From NCBI GenBank assembly GCA_900764215.1, contig CAAFNI010000214.1:1-8161 (forward strand): 8,161 bases of DNA, written 5' to 3'. Below the pieces are notes generated by a model that was given only the letters and a program-made list of their open reading frames with translations, made no database searches and was not told where the DNA came from. This DNA comes from an uncultured Sutterella sp. (GTDB lineage: Bacteria; Pseudomonadota; Gammaproteobacteria; Burkholderiales; Burkholderiaceae_F). This document shows positions 1 through 5,883 of this stretch, in pieces (position 1 is the stretch's first letter; every line of letters starts with the position of its first letter). The position numbers and the translations under genes are program-made.

Positions 1-1344
1 GTAGAGCGTCTGCTTGATGGCGACGACGTTCGGGTCGGTTGCGGCCTTCTGCAGGAAGTTGAGCACGCCGCCGAAGGTTTCGTACGGGTGGTAGAGCATC
101 AGGTCGCGCTCGCGGATCGCCGCAAACGTGTCGGCGTCGGGCTCGAGCGCGGCGGGGAGCGTCGGGGGGAAGGGAGGATACTTGAGTGCGGGACGGTCGA
201 TCCCGCCGAGCCCCATGAATTCACTGAAGGCGAGCGGCATCTTCGACTTGAACACCTGATAGGGGCGCGTGCCGAGATGCTTGACGAGGAAGTCCTGCAG
301 GCACTGCGGCATGCCGCGCTCAAGCTCAAGGCGCACGATGGAGCCGAAGCGGCGCTGCTCGACGTAGTCGCGAACGGCCGCGAGCAGGTCGTCGGCCTCG
401 TCCTCTTCAATTTCGCCGTCGGTGTTGCGGGTGATGCGGAAGAGCCCCTGCGAGCGCACGCGGTAGCCCGGGAAGAGCTTTTCCATGCGCTGCATGATGA
501 GGTCCTCGACCATGATGATCGTGCCTTCGCGCGAACGCACGTCGAGCACCGTCGTCTCGTCGGCGTCCTCGGGCAGGAAAAGGAAGCGCGGGACGTTGTT
601 CGGGCACTTCACGCGGCCGAAGCGGACCTTGCCGGGCTCGTCGGCGTGCACGCCTTCGAGCTCGACCACGAAGTTGATGCTCGTGTTCGAGATCATCGGG
701 AAGGGGTGGCCTGCATCAACGGCCTGCGGCGTGAGGATCGGGAAGATCTGGCGGTCGAAGTAGCGGTCAAGGGCGCTGCGGCGCTTCGGGGAAAGCTGCG
801 CGTAGCGGCCGAACCTGATGTCCTTCTTCTCGAGCGCGGGCTTGAGGGTCTTGAGCCAGAGGTCTTCGGCGACCTCGAGCATTTCGGTGACCTTGCGGCG
901 GATTTCGGCGAGCTGCCGCGCGGGCGGCATCTTGTCGGCGCCCGTGGGCTCCGCTCCCATGCGTGCCTGGCGCTGCAGGTTCATCACGCGAACCATGTAG
1001 AACTCGTCGAGGTTGTTGAAGAAGATCGAGAGGAATTTCACGCGCTCAAGAAGCGGCACCGACGGATCGGCAGCGGTCTCGAGCACCTTGCGGTCGAATT
1101 CGATCCAGCTGATCTCGCGGTTGATGTAGAGGGACGGATCGTCGACGTCGACGGGGGCCGTGCTTTGTTCTGCGTTGGCTTCTGCGATCTTCTCCGCGCT
1201 CTTTGCTGCGGTCTTTCCGGCGGTTGTGCGTCGTGCGGCCGTGCGCCGTGCGGGCTTGGCCGCGGCTTCGGCCTGCGCGGCCGGCGCGGGGGCGGCCTCG
1301 GTCGCGGCGGAAGCTTCAGTCTTGATGTTCTGGGAATCGCTCAT
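1..1344 (-). CDS. ppk1: Polyphosphate kinase, N-terminal 448 codons (3' end outside window)
   Basis: PPK1 reversibly transfers the gamma-phosphate of ATP to inorganic polyphosphate. The reading frame is open from the ATG at 1344 to the left edge. Recognisable family blocks in order: YINREISWIEFDRKVLE (about residues 73-89), then PLLERVKFLSIFFNNLDEFYMVRV, then the middle domain with GYRVRSQGLFRITRNTD, then LMLYHPYETFGGVLNFL, and PNVVAIKQTLY at the edge. These match the PPK1 N-terminal, head and start of the first phospholipase-D-like C-terminal domain. The phosphohistidine region lies beyond the window, so activity cannot be judged. Residues 1-70 are an Ala/Thr/Lys/Arg-rich extension not typical of PPK1. 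The start is supported by AAGGA six bases upstream of the ATG. A Pho-box-like array lies 55-90 bp upstream. Identity is near certain from the conserved blocks. Confidence 0.96.
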   Translation of the reverse strand, partial: MSDSQNIKTEASAATEAAPAPAAQAEAAAKPARRTAARRTTAGKTAAKSAEKIAEANAEQSTAPVDVDDPSLYINREISWIEFDRKVLETAADPSVPLLERVKFLSIFFNNLDEFYMVRVMNLQRQARMGAEPTGADKMPPARQLAEIRRKVTEMLEVAEDLWLKTLKPALEKKDIRFGRYAQLSPKRRSALDRYFDRQIFPILTPQAVDAGHPFPMISNTSINFVVELEGVHADEPGKVRFGRVKCPNNVPRFLFLPEDADETTVLDVRSREGTIIMVEDLIMQRMEKLFPGYRVRSQGLFRITRNTDGEIEEDEADDLLAAVRDYVEQRRFGSIVRLELERGMPQCLQDFLVKHLGTRPYQVFKSKMPLAFSEFMGLGGIDRPALKYPPFPPTLPAALEPDADTFAAIRERDLMLYHPYETFGGVLNFLQKAATDPNVVAIKQTLY

Positions 1345-1350
1345 GTTTTG

Positions 1351-1355
1351 TCCTT
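1351..1355 (-). promoter_or_regulatory. Ribosome binding site of ppk1
   Basis: The minus strand reads AAGGA, six bases before the ATG at 1344. It fixes the start that includes the 70-residue low-complexity extension. Confidence 0.7.
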
Positions 1356-1381
1356 AAGTTGCAGCACAACGGATGTCGATT

Positions 1382-1431
1382 CTTATATTGTGTGCCATTT
1401 TTCATGACGATGCCATGACGGTGCGATGACG
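1382..1431 (-). promoter_or_regulatory. Putative PhoB-dependent promoter of ppk1 (three Pho half-sites plus -10)
   Basis: On the minus strand the hexamer CGTCAT occurs three times, at plus-strand positions 1426-1431, 1415-1420 and 1404-1409, exactly 11 bp apart. PhoB binds direct repeats of about 11 bp whose core is TGTCAT, followed by A/T-rich bases; the last copy here is followed by GAAAA. A -10-like TATAAG (1382-1387) starts 12 bp after the last 11-bp unit, and no good -35 is visible. Both points fit promoters where the Pho box replaces the -35. The core has C in place of T in the first position, and two of the three spacers are not A/T-rich, so the assignment is inference. Confidence 0.6.
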
Positions 1432-1485
1432 ATTCTTTAACGCGCACCTGCGTCGGATGGGGATGCGGGCGAGCGGGCGTGCATG

Positions 1486-1514
1486 CAAAAACGGCCGCAA
1501 ATGCCTGCGGCCGT
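1486..1514 (-). terminator. Rho-independent terminator of the 228-aa lipoprotein gene
   Basis: A perfect 8-bp stem (ACGGCCGC at 1491-1498 with GCGGCCGT at 1507-1514, 8-nt loop) is followed on the minus strand by five T (1487-1491). It lies 38 bp past the stop codon of the 1552-2238 gene and upstream of the ppk promoter, insulating the two. Confidence 0.88.
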
Positions 1515-1551
1515 GGTGTTTCTTTGGATTTTCGCCGGGGATGTCCTGCGG

Positions 1552-2238
1552 TCAGCGGACGTCTTCGGCGGCAATCTCGAGTTCGTATCCCTCAGGGTAG
1601 TTCCTGAGGATCACGGCGTTGCCGGTTCTTCTCGACTCGAGCACGCGCTGCCCGTCCCGGGCGAGCGTGCGCACCGAGCCCGAGGCATGTAGCCTGCAGT
1701 CGGGACAGGCGGCGGCGAGCGACGCCTCAAGCGACTCGACGGGCCAGTACATGAAGGTGAGGTCGCGTATGAGCCCCTTGGCGCGCAGCCGCGAGGTGAG
1801 AAGCGGGTGGCGCGATTCGGCCGTTGTCGAGGGCGTTGCGCTGATGCGCCAGAAGGGCCTGTTGAGCGTGGTGAAGGTTGCGCTGATCGAGTCGCCCTTG
1901 ACGATGATCGAAGCGCCGAGCTCGAGGCTTTGGTCGGGCGCGCCGTCGGCGACGGCCTCCTTCGAGAACGTGATTTTCACGCGATGATTCTCGTTGAAGC
2001 GCACGCCCGCGCGGAAGTCGGGGCGAAAGAGGGGCGCCGCAACGATGCAGAAGGAGGGGCGTTTTTTATCGGCCGGCAGGGCGCCTGCCTTCGGATCCGG
2101 AGCGCCGGACGTGCGGGAGGCCGAGACCCGGGAGACGGGCTCGCCGCACGGTCCGTAGGGCGCGGGTTCTGCAAGCTGGCCGCAGCCGGCGACGGCGAGG
2201 ACGGCGGCGAGGGCTGCGGGTGGAAGAAGACGTTTCAT
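1552..2238 (-). CDS. Uncharacterised lipoprotein, 228 aa
   Basis: I do not recognise a family. The start at 2238 gives MKRLLPPAALAAVLAVAGC, a classic lipoprotein signal: two basic residues, an Ala/Leu core and lipobox VAGC with the lipidated cysteine at residue 19. Upstream in-frame ATGs give an Arg-rich non-signal leader and were rejected. The mature part begins with a Pro/Ala-rich linker containing a second cysteine (GPCGEP), then a region with alternating hydrophobic residues likely rich in beta strands. It has a CxxC-like ACPDC motif about 50 residues from the C-terminus and ends EIAAEDVR. The CxxC could be a disulfide or metal site; that is speculation. The gene is divergent from the exported 482-aa protein, with 219 bp between starts, and has its own terminator, so it is probably monocistronic. 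The Shine-Dalgarno is poor. Coding status is strong because of the signal peptide, promoter and terminator. Confidence 0.85.
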   Translation of the reverse strand: MKRLLPPAALAAVLAVAGCGQLAEPAPYGPCGEPVSRVSASRTSGAPDPKAGALPADKKRPSFCIVAAPLFRPDFRAGVRFNENHRVKITFSKEAVADGAPDQSLELGASIIVKGDSISATFTTLNRPFWRISATPSTTAESRHPLLTSRLRAKGLIRDLTFMYWPVESLEASLAAACPDCRLHASGSVRTLARDGQRVLESRRTGNAVILRNYPEGYELEIAAEDVR

Positions 2239-2284
2239 GAGGGGCTGCTCGGAATCGGATGGAGCGCGGGTGCTGGGCGGGCAC

Positions 2285-2313
2285 ATTGTAGCCGAGCGCG
2301 GTGCGGCGGCGAA
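2285..2313 (-). promoter_or_regulatory. Putative sigma70 promoter of the 228-aa lipoprotein gene
   Basis: On the minus strand TACAAT (2285-2290, five of six consensus bases) is preceded at 17 bp by TTCGCC (2308-2313, three of six). Predicted transcription starts about 40 bp before the ATG at 2238. Confidence 0.45.
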
Positions 2314-2383
2314 AGGTTTTCGTCGTCGTCGGACGATGTCGGCCGAAGGCCTGTCCGCGGATCTTCGGTCCAAATCCCGATAA

Positions 2384-2389
2384 TATAAT
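2384..2389 (+). promoter_or_regulatory. Consensus -10 element for the 482-aa gene
   Basis: TATAAT lies in a short AT-rich island 69 bp before the ATG at 2458, giving a leader of about 60 nt. No convincing -35 is seen at 16-18 bp. That zone instead carries an inverted repeat, CCGAAG (2343-2348) with CTTCGG (2363-2368), which could be an activator or repressor site. Confidence 0.5.
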
Positions 2390-2457
2390 CGTGATTGAAT
2401 CCGCCTGCGCCTTCCCCCCAGGCCTGCGGCCAACATTGGTTACGGAAGTTTCTCGAC

Positions 2458-3906
2458 ATGCAGAAGAACAAAACGCTCATCGCTCTCGCCCTCGCTTCGC
2501 TGGCGGCGCCGCTTGCGGCGGCCGACGCACCTGCGGCCCCTTCGCCTGCCGCTTCCGCCGAGGCGTCCGTCGCCGTTGCCGCCAAGGCGGTTGATGCCGC
2601 TTCCGCCCGGCCGCGTGCCGCCGATTCCGGCGCCGCGCACGACTCCCCTTCTTCCGAGGCGCCTGCCGAAGCGTCGCTCGACAGCGTCGTCAACGGCCTC
2701 GCCGCCTCGTCCGAGACGGCGGGCGAGGTCACGGAGTCCGATGAAAAGTCCGAAGAGAACTCCGAACAAAACTCCGAACAAAACTCTGAAGAAAACACCG
2801 AAGAAAAATTGGAAGAAAAGGCCGGCGAAGGGCTCGACGAGCGGCGTCTCGGGGAGACGCCCGGGCAGCCGGAAGCCGCAGGCGAAGAGGCGGACGAAGC
2901 TCAGGGCGGTGCGGCCGAGCTTCGCGCGGCCGATGCGGTGGCGCCTCTTGCGATCGTGCCGCCCTTTCTCGACTTCATGCCCTACGTGACGACCCTCAGG
3001 GACGTCGAGGAGGTCTTCGGCAAAAACGCCCGCCTCTACGACGAGGGCCGCTACGGCAAGCGCCACATCATCACGGGGCAGGACTTCGAGCTCGGCGTCA
3101 CGAGCATTCTCGTCTACTACACGGACGGGGGACTGCTCTCCGACGTTTTTCTCAGGATTCCGGCCAAGGAGCGTGCGCGCGTTCTTGAGGCGCTCAAGGC
3201 CATGACCCCCTCCATGAATCCCGAGGGCATCTGGGCCGAAGAGGACGGGCGCGACTACTGGCGCACGAAGACCGCGGAGCTTTCCGTGAGTCCCGTCAAG
3301 GGGGACGACTTCACGGTCGAATACGGCGCGACGGCGCGGCAGATCCGGGAGACGCGCGCCTGGATTGAGGCGGACCCCGCACACCGGGCGCCCCGCTTTG
3401 CGGGACTCTCGATCGGCATTTCGACGGCGGACGACGTCAAGGCCAAGGCCGACGGGAAGCGTTGCCGCATTCTGGGACCGAGCCTCGCGAAGGACGGCTC
3501 CTCCACGTACGCCCTGAGCGGCCCGTGCTTCGGAGTGCCGGGCGAATACCAGTCGCTCGCATGGATTGCGGCCGACAGCGGCAGGCTCACGCGCCTTTTT
3601 CTGCAGAGCCGCGGCGACGCCGTGGGCTTTGCCTCGGTTCTGCCCGCGCTTCAAAAGCGCTACAAGCCGACGGGCAGGCCGGGAGAGTTCGAGGCGGGTG
3701 AAGCGCCCGCTCGCAACGTCTGGCCCGCCGTGATCCGCTTCACGCCCTACCGCAAGGCCGCGGGCGGCACGGTTGAGGAGGGCACGCTGGAATTTTATGC
3801 CGGCATCGACGGCGTCAAGAAGGAGGAGGCGGTCTGGGACAGGCTTCTCGAGGAAAAGAAGGCCCGCGAGGCGCAGGCGAAGGCGGTCGACAGCCTGTTT
3901 GAGTAA
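2458..3906 (+). CDS. Exported protein of unknown function, 482 aa, with acidic repeat linker
   Basis: I do not recognise a named family. The start at 2458 gives MQKNKTLIALALASLAAPLAAADA, a Sec signal peptide with a signal peptidase I site after about residue 22 (AAA before D) and no lipobox. An ATG 21 codons upstream would place non-signal sequence in front and was rejected. Residues 23-92 are Ala/Pro/Ser-rich. Residues about 97-120 are a run of four-residue acidic repeats (KSEE, NSEQ, NSEQ, NSEE, NTEE, KLEE). Residues about 161-482 look globular. Two stretches in it have a similar pattern, one around PYVTTLRDVEEVFG and one around GLSIGISTADDVKAK, suggesting a duplicated domain, vaguely like the GMT..DV helix start of BamE-like folds; this is weak inference. 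Two cysteines (RCRILG and GPCFGVPG) could form a disulfide in the periplasm. The C-terminus is a charged helix. It is monocistronic, with a strong terminator downstream. Confidence 0.88.
   Translation: MQKNKTLIALALASLAAPLAAADAPAAPSPAASAEASVAVAAKAVDAASARPRAADSGAAHDSPSSEAPAEASLDSVVNGLAASSETAGEVTESDEKSEENSEQNSEQNSEENTEEKLEEKAGEGLDERRLGETPGQPEAAGEEADEAQGGAAELRAADAVAPLAIVPPFLDFMPYVTTLRDVEEVFGKNARLYDEGRYGKRHIITGQDFELGVTSILVYYTDGGLLSDVFLRIPAKERARVLEALKAMTPSMNPEGIWAEEDGRDYWRTKTAELSVSPVKGDDFTVEYGATARQIRETRAWIEADPAHRAPRFAGLSIGISTADDVKAKADGKRCRILGPSLAKDGSSTYALSGPCFGVPGEYQSLAWIAADSGRLTRLFLQSRGDAVGFASVLPALQKRYKPTGRPGEFEAGEAPARNVWPAVIRFTPYRKAAGGTVEEGTLEFYAGIDGVKKEEAVWDRLLEEKKAREAQAKAVDSLFE
2746..2817 (+). 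repeat. Six tandem 12-bp units inside the exported-protein gene
   Basis: Six in-frame 12-bp units encode KSEE, NSEQ, NSEQ, NSEE, NTEE and KLEE. Two adjacent copies (2758-2769 and 2770-2781) are identical, AACTCCGAACAA; the others differ by a few bases. The tract is distinctly A-rich compared with the GC-rich flanks. Confidence 0.9.
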
Positions 3907-3942
3907 CGTCGCGGGCGGCGCCTCGCGAATGCCGCTGAATGC

Positions 3943-3977
3943 AAAAATCCCGCAGGACATCGTTCTGCGGGATTTTT
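3943..3977. terminator. Bidirectional terminator between convergent genes
   Basis: A perfect 13-bp inverted repeat (AAAAATCCCGCAG at 3943-3955 and CTGCGGGATTTTT at 3965-3977) with a 9-nt loop gives a T5 run on each strand. It lies 36 bp after the plus-strand stop at 3906 and 19 bp after the minus-strand stop at 3997, so it serves both. Confidence 0.95.
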
Positions 3978-3996
3978 CGTCGACGCGCCCGAGGCG

Positions 3997-4479
3997 TTAT
4001 TCGCTGCCGATCCTCTTGATTTCGGCACGGGTGCGCTCAAGCTCGAGCTGCACCTTTTCGCGGGCGGTCTCGGCGCGCACGGCCTCTTCGGCGACGGTCG
4101 TGCCGACCTTGGCCTCGCGCTCCTCAACCTGCAGTTCGGCGAGGCGGACCTTGAGCTCGCGCTCGCGAAGCGCGAGGGCGTCAAGCTTGTCCTGCTTGGC
4201 CTTCTTGGCGGCCGCGGCCTTTGCGTTGGCCTGAGCGCGCGCCTGATCGGCCTTGGCCTTGGCGGCCTGCCTCTGGGCTTCGGCCTTCTGACGTGCCTGT
4301 TCGGCATAGTAGTCTTCGGCCGCAATGCGATCCTGCTCGGCCTTGACGACGCCGATGTTGTAGTCCATCTGGGTGCCGGCTTCGGCGTACTGCTGGGCGC
4401 GGCGGTCCGCATTGGTCGTGCAGCCCGCGGCCAGAAGCGCGGCGCCGAGCACGGCAATCGCCATGATCTGCTTTCTCAT
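3997..4479 (-). CDS. Small coiled-coil lipoprotein, 160 aa
   Basis: The product starts MRKQIMAIAVLGAALLAAGC, a lipoprotein signal with the modified cysteine at residue 20. The rest is almost entirely Ala/Lys/Glu/Arg/Gln, from about residue 45 to the end. It has heptad-like spacing and no helix breakers, so a long alpha-helical coiled coil is expected; it resembles Lpp- or TolA-like helical spacers in composition only. It may stand off the outer membrane into the periplasm. The start at 4479 is fixed by a strong GGAGG seven bases upstream; the longer open frame upstream lacks a signal and overlaps the slyB-like gene. It lies 26 bp after that gene on the same strand, so the two likely form one operon of outer-membrane lipoproteins. 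No specific function can be assigned. Confidence 0.9.
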   Translation of the reverse strand: MRKQIMAIAVLGAALLAAGCTTNADRRAQQYAEAGTQMDYNIGVVKAEQDRIAAEDYYAEQARQKAEAQRQAAKAKADQARAQANAKAAAAKKAKQDKLDALALRERELKVRLAELQVEEREAKVGTTVAEEAVRAETAREKVQLELERTRAEIKRIGSE

Positions 4480-4505
4480 GAAAAATCCTCCCTCAGGGAT
4501 GCGCG

Positions 4506-5030
4506 TCAGCGCCGGCCGCAGCCGTACGGGTTGTTCGGCTGGATGCGCGTTTCGCCGCTGCGCGACGAAGCCATGATGGCGGTGCCGAGCTTGAATTCGC
4601 ACAGGCGTCCGACCTGCGTCGACTGGTAGACCCGGCCGCCGGCCGTGCGGTAGACGAGCTGTACGCCGTCGACGTAGGTCGTGCCTTCGCCGCCGACGGC
4701 ATCGCCGGCGAGACCGCCGATGGCGCCGCCCGCAAGACCGCCGAGCACGCGCGAGGACGTCGAGTGGTTGTTGTGGTTGCCGATGGCCGCGCCGGCGATT
4801 GCGCCGAGAATCGCGCCGGCGGCGCGGGCGCGGTCGGCGCTTTCGGAGTTGTTGACGGCGATCTGGGCCGGATTGATGGCGATGACTTCAACCGTGTTCA
4901 CTTCCTGCGCCTGGTTGACCTGGCTCGAGCTGTAGACGTCGGAGCGGTAGTAGTTGCCGTCGGTGGCGCAGCCGCCCAGGGCGGCCGTCAGGCCGAAGAG
5001 GCCGATCACGAGGAGTTTCTTCTGGGTCAT
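4506..5030 (-). CDS. slyB: SlyB-like glycine-zipper outer-membrane lipoprotein, 174 aa
   Basis: SlyB/Pcp-family lipoproteins sit in the outer membrane and contribute to envelope integrity. Seen here: MTQKKLLVIGLFGLTAALGGC, a signal with lipobox LGGC and cysteine 21. Then comes EVNTVEVIAINPAQI, resembling the segment that precedes the zipper in this family. The glycine-zipper membrane segment is GAILGAIAGAAIG and, after a His/Asn-rich turn, LGGLAGGAIGGLAGDAVGG (about residues 72-114). The soluble C-terminal part has VYQSTQVGRLCEFKLG, close to the QxVxxxxxFxxGxxV pattern of the family. The length is slightly above the roughly 155 residues of E. coli SlyB. The tail ends in PYGCGRR with an extra cysteine. 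The symbol is by family resemblance, not proven orthology. It leads a two-gene operon with the coiled-coil lipoprotein. Confidence 0.88.
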   Translation of the reverse strand: MTQKKLLVIGLFGLTAALGGCATDGNYYRSDVYSSSQVNQAQEVNTVEVIAINPAQIAVNNSESADRARAAGAILGAIAGAAIGNHNNHSTSSRVLGGLAGGAIGGLAGDAVGGEGTTYVDGVQLVYRTAGGRVYQSTQVGRLCEFKLGTAIMASSRSGETRIQPNNPYGCGRR

Positions 5031-5063
5031 GATTATTCTTTTCAGTGGTCGAAAAAACGGTCA

Positions 5064-5146
5064 TTTCGGACTGATCTTCCGTTCAGTCCCCATGCTCACG
5101 ATACACCATCGGAGAGGGAACGGGCGAGGGGCGGATCAGTCCGAAA
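5064..5146. repeat. 13-bp inverted repeat plus a third arm upstream of the slyB-like gene
   Basis: TTTCGGACTGATC (5064-5076) and its exact reverse complement GATCAGTCCGAAA (5134-5146) are 57 bp apart. A third TCAGTCC copy (5083-5089) forms a perfect 7-bp hairpin with 5068-5074 (8-nt loop). The left arm could therefore pair with either partner. The set lies between the upstream terminator and the slyB-like start, in its leader or promoter. Confidence 0.85.
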
Positions 5147-5175
5147 CAAGAGGTTACGCATCCTTGCGCAAGTTG

Positions 5176-5210
5176 AAAAAGCCGCAGGCTCGCGGGCGAG
5201 CTGCGGCTTT
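5176..5210 (-). terminator. Terminator of the 99-aa repeat protein gene
   Basis: A long stem pairs AAAGCCGCA (5178-5186) with TGCGGCTTT (5202-5210), and inside it GCTCGC with GCGAGC, with one bulged G. On the minus strand it ends in five T (5176-5180), 23 bp past the stop at 5233. Confidence 0.88.
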
Positions 5211-5232
5211 CGGGAATCCGGACGGGAATCCG

Positions 5233-5532
5233 TCAGGCCGAGACGCGAACGAGGCGGCCGTTGAAGTCGTGGATTTCGACGCGCCCGTTGCGGCGATGAA
5301 TGGCGAGCTGCTCGGTGTTGACGAAGCGGACGTACATGGCGTCGTTGACGCTGTACATCGTGACGAGCTTGCCTTCGGTGGTGTAGAGCTGGCAGTAGCC
5401 GTTCTTGAGCACGACGGCGACGTGGTCGTGGCGAAGGATCGCCTCCTCGATGTTCATGGGGGGCAGCACCACGCGGGAATTTCCGGAACCGCCTTTGATT
5501 TCACAGCAACCGTTGCGGACAACAGCGATCAT
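5233..5532 (-). CDS. Small cytoplasmic protein of three beta-rich repeats, 99 aa
   Basis: I do not recognise a family. The start MIAVVRNG at 5532 is chosen because AAGGAGG lies seven bases upstream; the longer frame from 5568 would put this Shine-Dalgarno inside the coding region. There is no signal peptide or membrane segment. Three segments share the pattern hydrophobic-x-x-NG-x-C/V-x-hydrophobic followed by G and a hydrophobic pair: VVRNGCCEI (residues 4-12), VLKNGYCQL (41-49) and HRRNGRVEI (79-87). The NG dipeptides are at 7, 44 and 82, a period of 37-38. The pattern suggests beta-hairpins or blades, possibly assembling as oligomers. Cysteines C9, C10 and C47 are in the repeats. It is a single-gene unit with a strong terminator and a structured leader (5590-5626). 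Confidence 0.85.
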   Translation of the reverse strand: MIAVVRNGCCEIKGGSGNSRVVLPPMNIEEAILRHDHVAVVLKNGYCQLYTTEGKLVTMYSVNDAMYVRFVNTEQLAIHRRNGRVEIHDFNGRLVRVSA

Positions 5533-5589
5533 TTCATCTCCTCCTTGGGTGAGTTTGTGCATCGGCATGAAGGGAGTGTAGGGCGGGGT

Positions 5590-5626
5590 GCGTCAATCCG
5601 TGACGCAGGAGAAAGTCGCCTCCTGC
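5590..5626 (-). promoter_or_regulatory. Two adjacent leader hairpins before the 99-aa gene
   Basis: GCGTCA/TGACGC (5590-5595 and 5601-5606, 5-nt loop) and GCAGGAG/CTCCTGC (5605-5611 and 5620-5626, 8-nt loop) are both perfect and overlap by two bases. They lie 58-94 bp before the start at 5532. There is no T-run, so they are not terminators; they may be a regulatory leader or mRNA-stabilising structure. Confidence 0.5.
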
Positions 5627-5671
5627 ACGATCCGAATGCCCGTGTGTTTTTGGCACAAACTCAATAAAACT

Positions 5672-5680
5672 AGTGTATCA
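5672..5680 (-). promoter_or_regulatory. Possible extended -10 promoter of the 99-aa gene
   Basis: The minus strand has TGATACACT, a TGn element directly before a four-of-six -10 hexamer. It sits inside the only clearly AT-rich stretch nearby (about 5645-5715). A weak -35 candidate, TCAACA, lies at 5697-5702 with 19-bp spacing. This is a tentative call. Confidence 0.3.
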
Positions 5681-5790
5681 GAAGTAAAACTTATTTTGTT
5701 GAGGTGAAATTATGAAAGCGCGCCGAGGGAGCCGGCGCCGCGCGATGCCGCATCAGGGCAAGCGAAACGGAAGTCGGCAAAGGCGGGTCG

Positions 5791-5828
5791 AAAAAACAAA
5801 AGGAGCACGGGATTCTCTCCCGTGCTCC
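5791..5828 (-). terminator. Terminator of the amidohydrolase/pyrE-like operon
   Basis: A perfect 10-bp stem GGAGCACGGG (5802-5811) with CCCGTGCTCC (5819-5828) and a 7-nt loop is followed on the minus strand by TTTTGTTTTTT. It lies 56 bp past the pyrE-like stop. Confidence 0.93.
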
Positions 5829-5835
5829 CGTTGCG

Positions 5836-5859
5836 CTCCTGCGCGCATGCGCGCAGGAG
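5836..5859. repeat. Perfect 24-bp palindrome downstream of the pyrE-like gene
   Basis: CTCCTGCGCGCA followed directly by its reverse complement TGCGCGCAGGAG. It lies between the stop codon at 5884 and the terminator stem at 5802-5828, with only 7 bp between the two structures. It has no T-run of its own. Confidence 0.92.
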
Positions 5860-5883
5860 GGGGGAATGACCGATCGGCGAAAA

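Noticed and set aside
88..1407. 439-codon open frame on the plus strand opposite ppk1
   Set aside because: It is the antisense of the ppk1 frame in GC-rich DNA. The minus-strand frame carries all conserved PPK1 blocks; this one has no family features.
2440..3960. 506-codon open frame on the minus strand opposite the exported protein
   Set aside because: Arg/Gly-rich shadow of the plus-strand gene. It has no signal or domain, and it would begin inside the bidirectional terminator.
4764..5264. 166-codon plus-strand frame across the slyB-like gene start and the repeats
   Set aside because: Antisense to a lipoprotein with a clear signal and zipper. It continues through the terminator at 5176-5210.
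5650..5661. TTGGCAC resembling a sigma54 -24 element
   Set aside because: The required GC-containing -12 element (TTGC type) is absent at the correct spacing.
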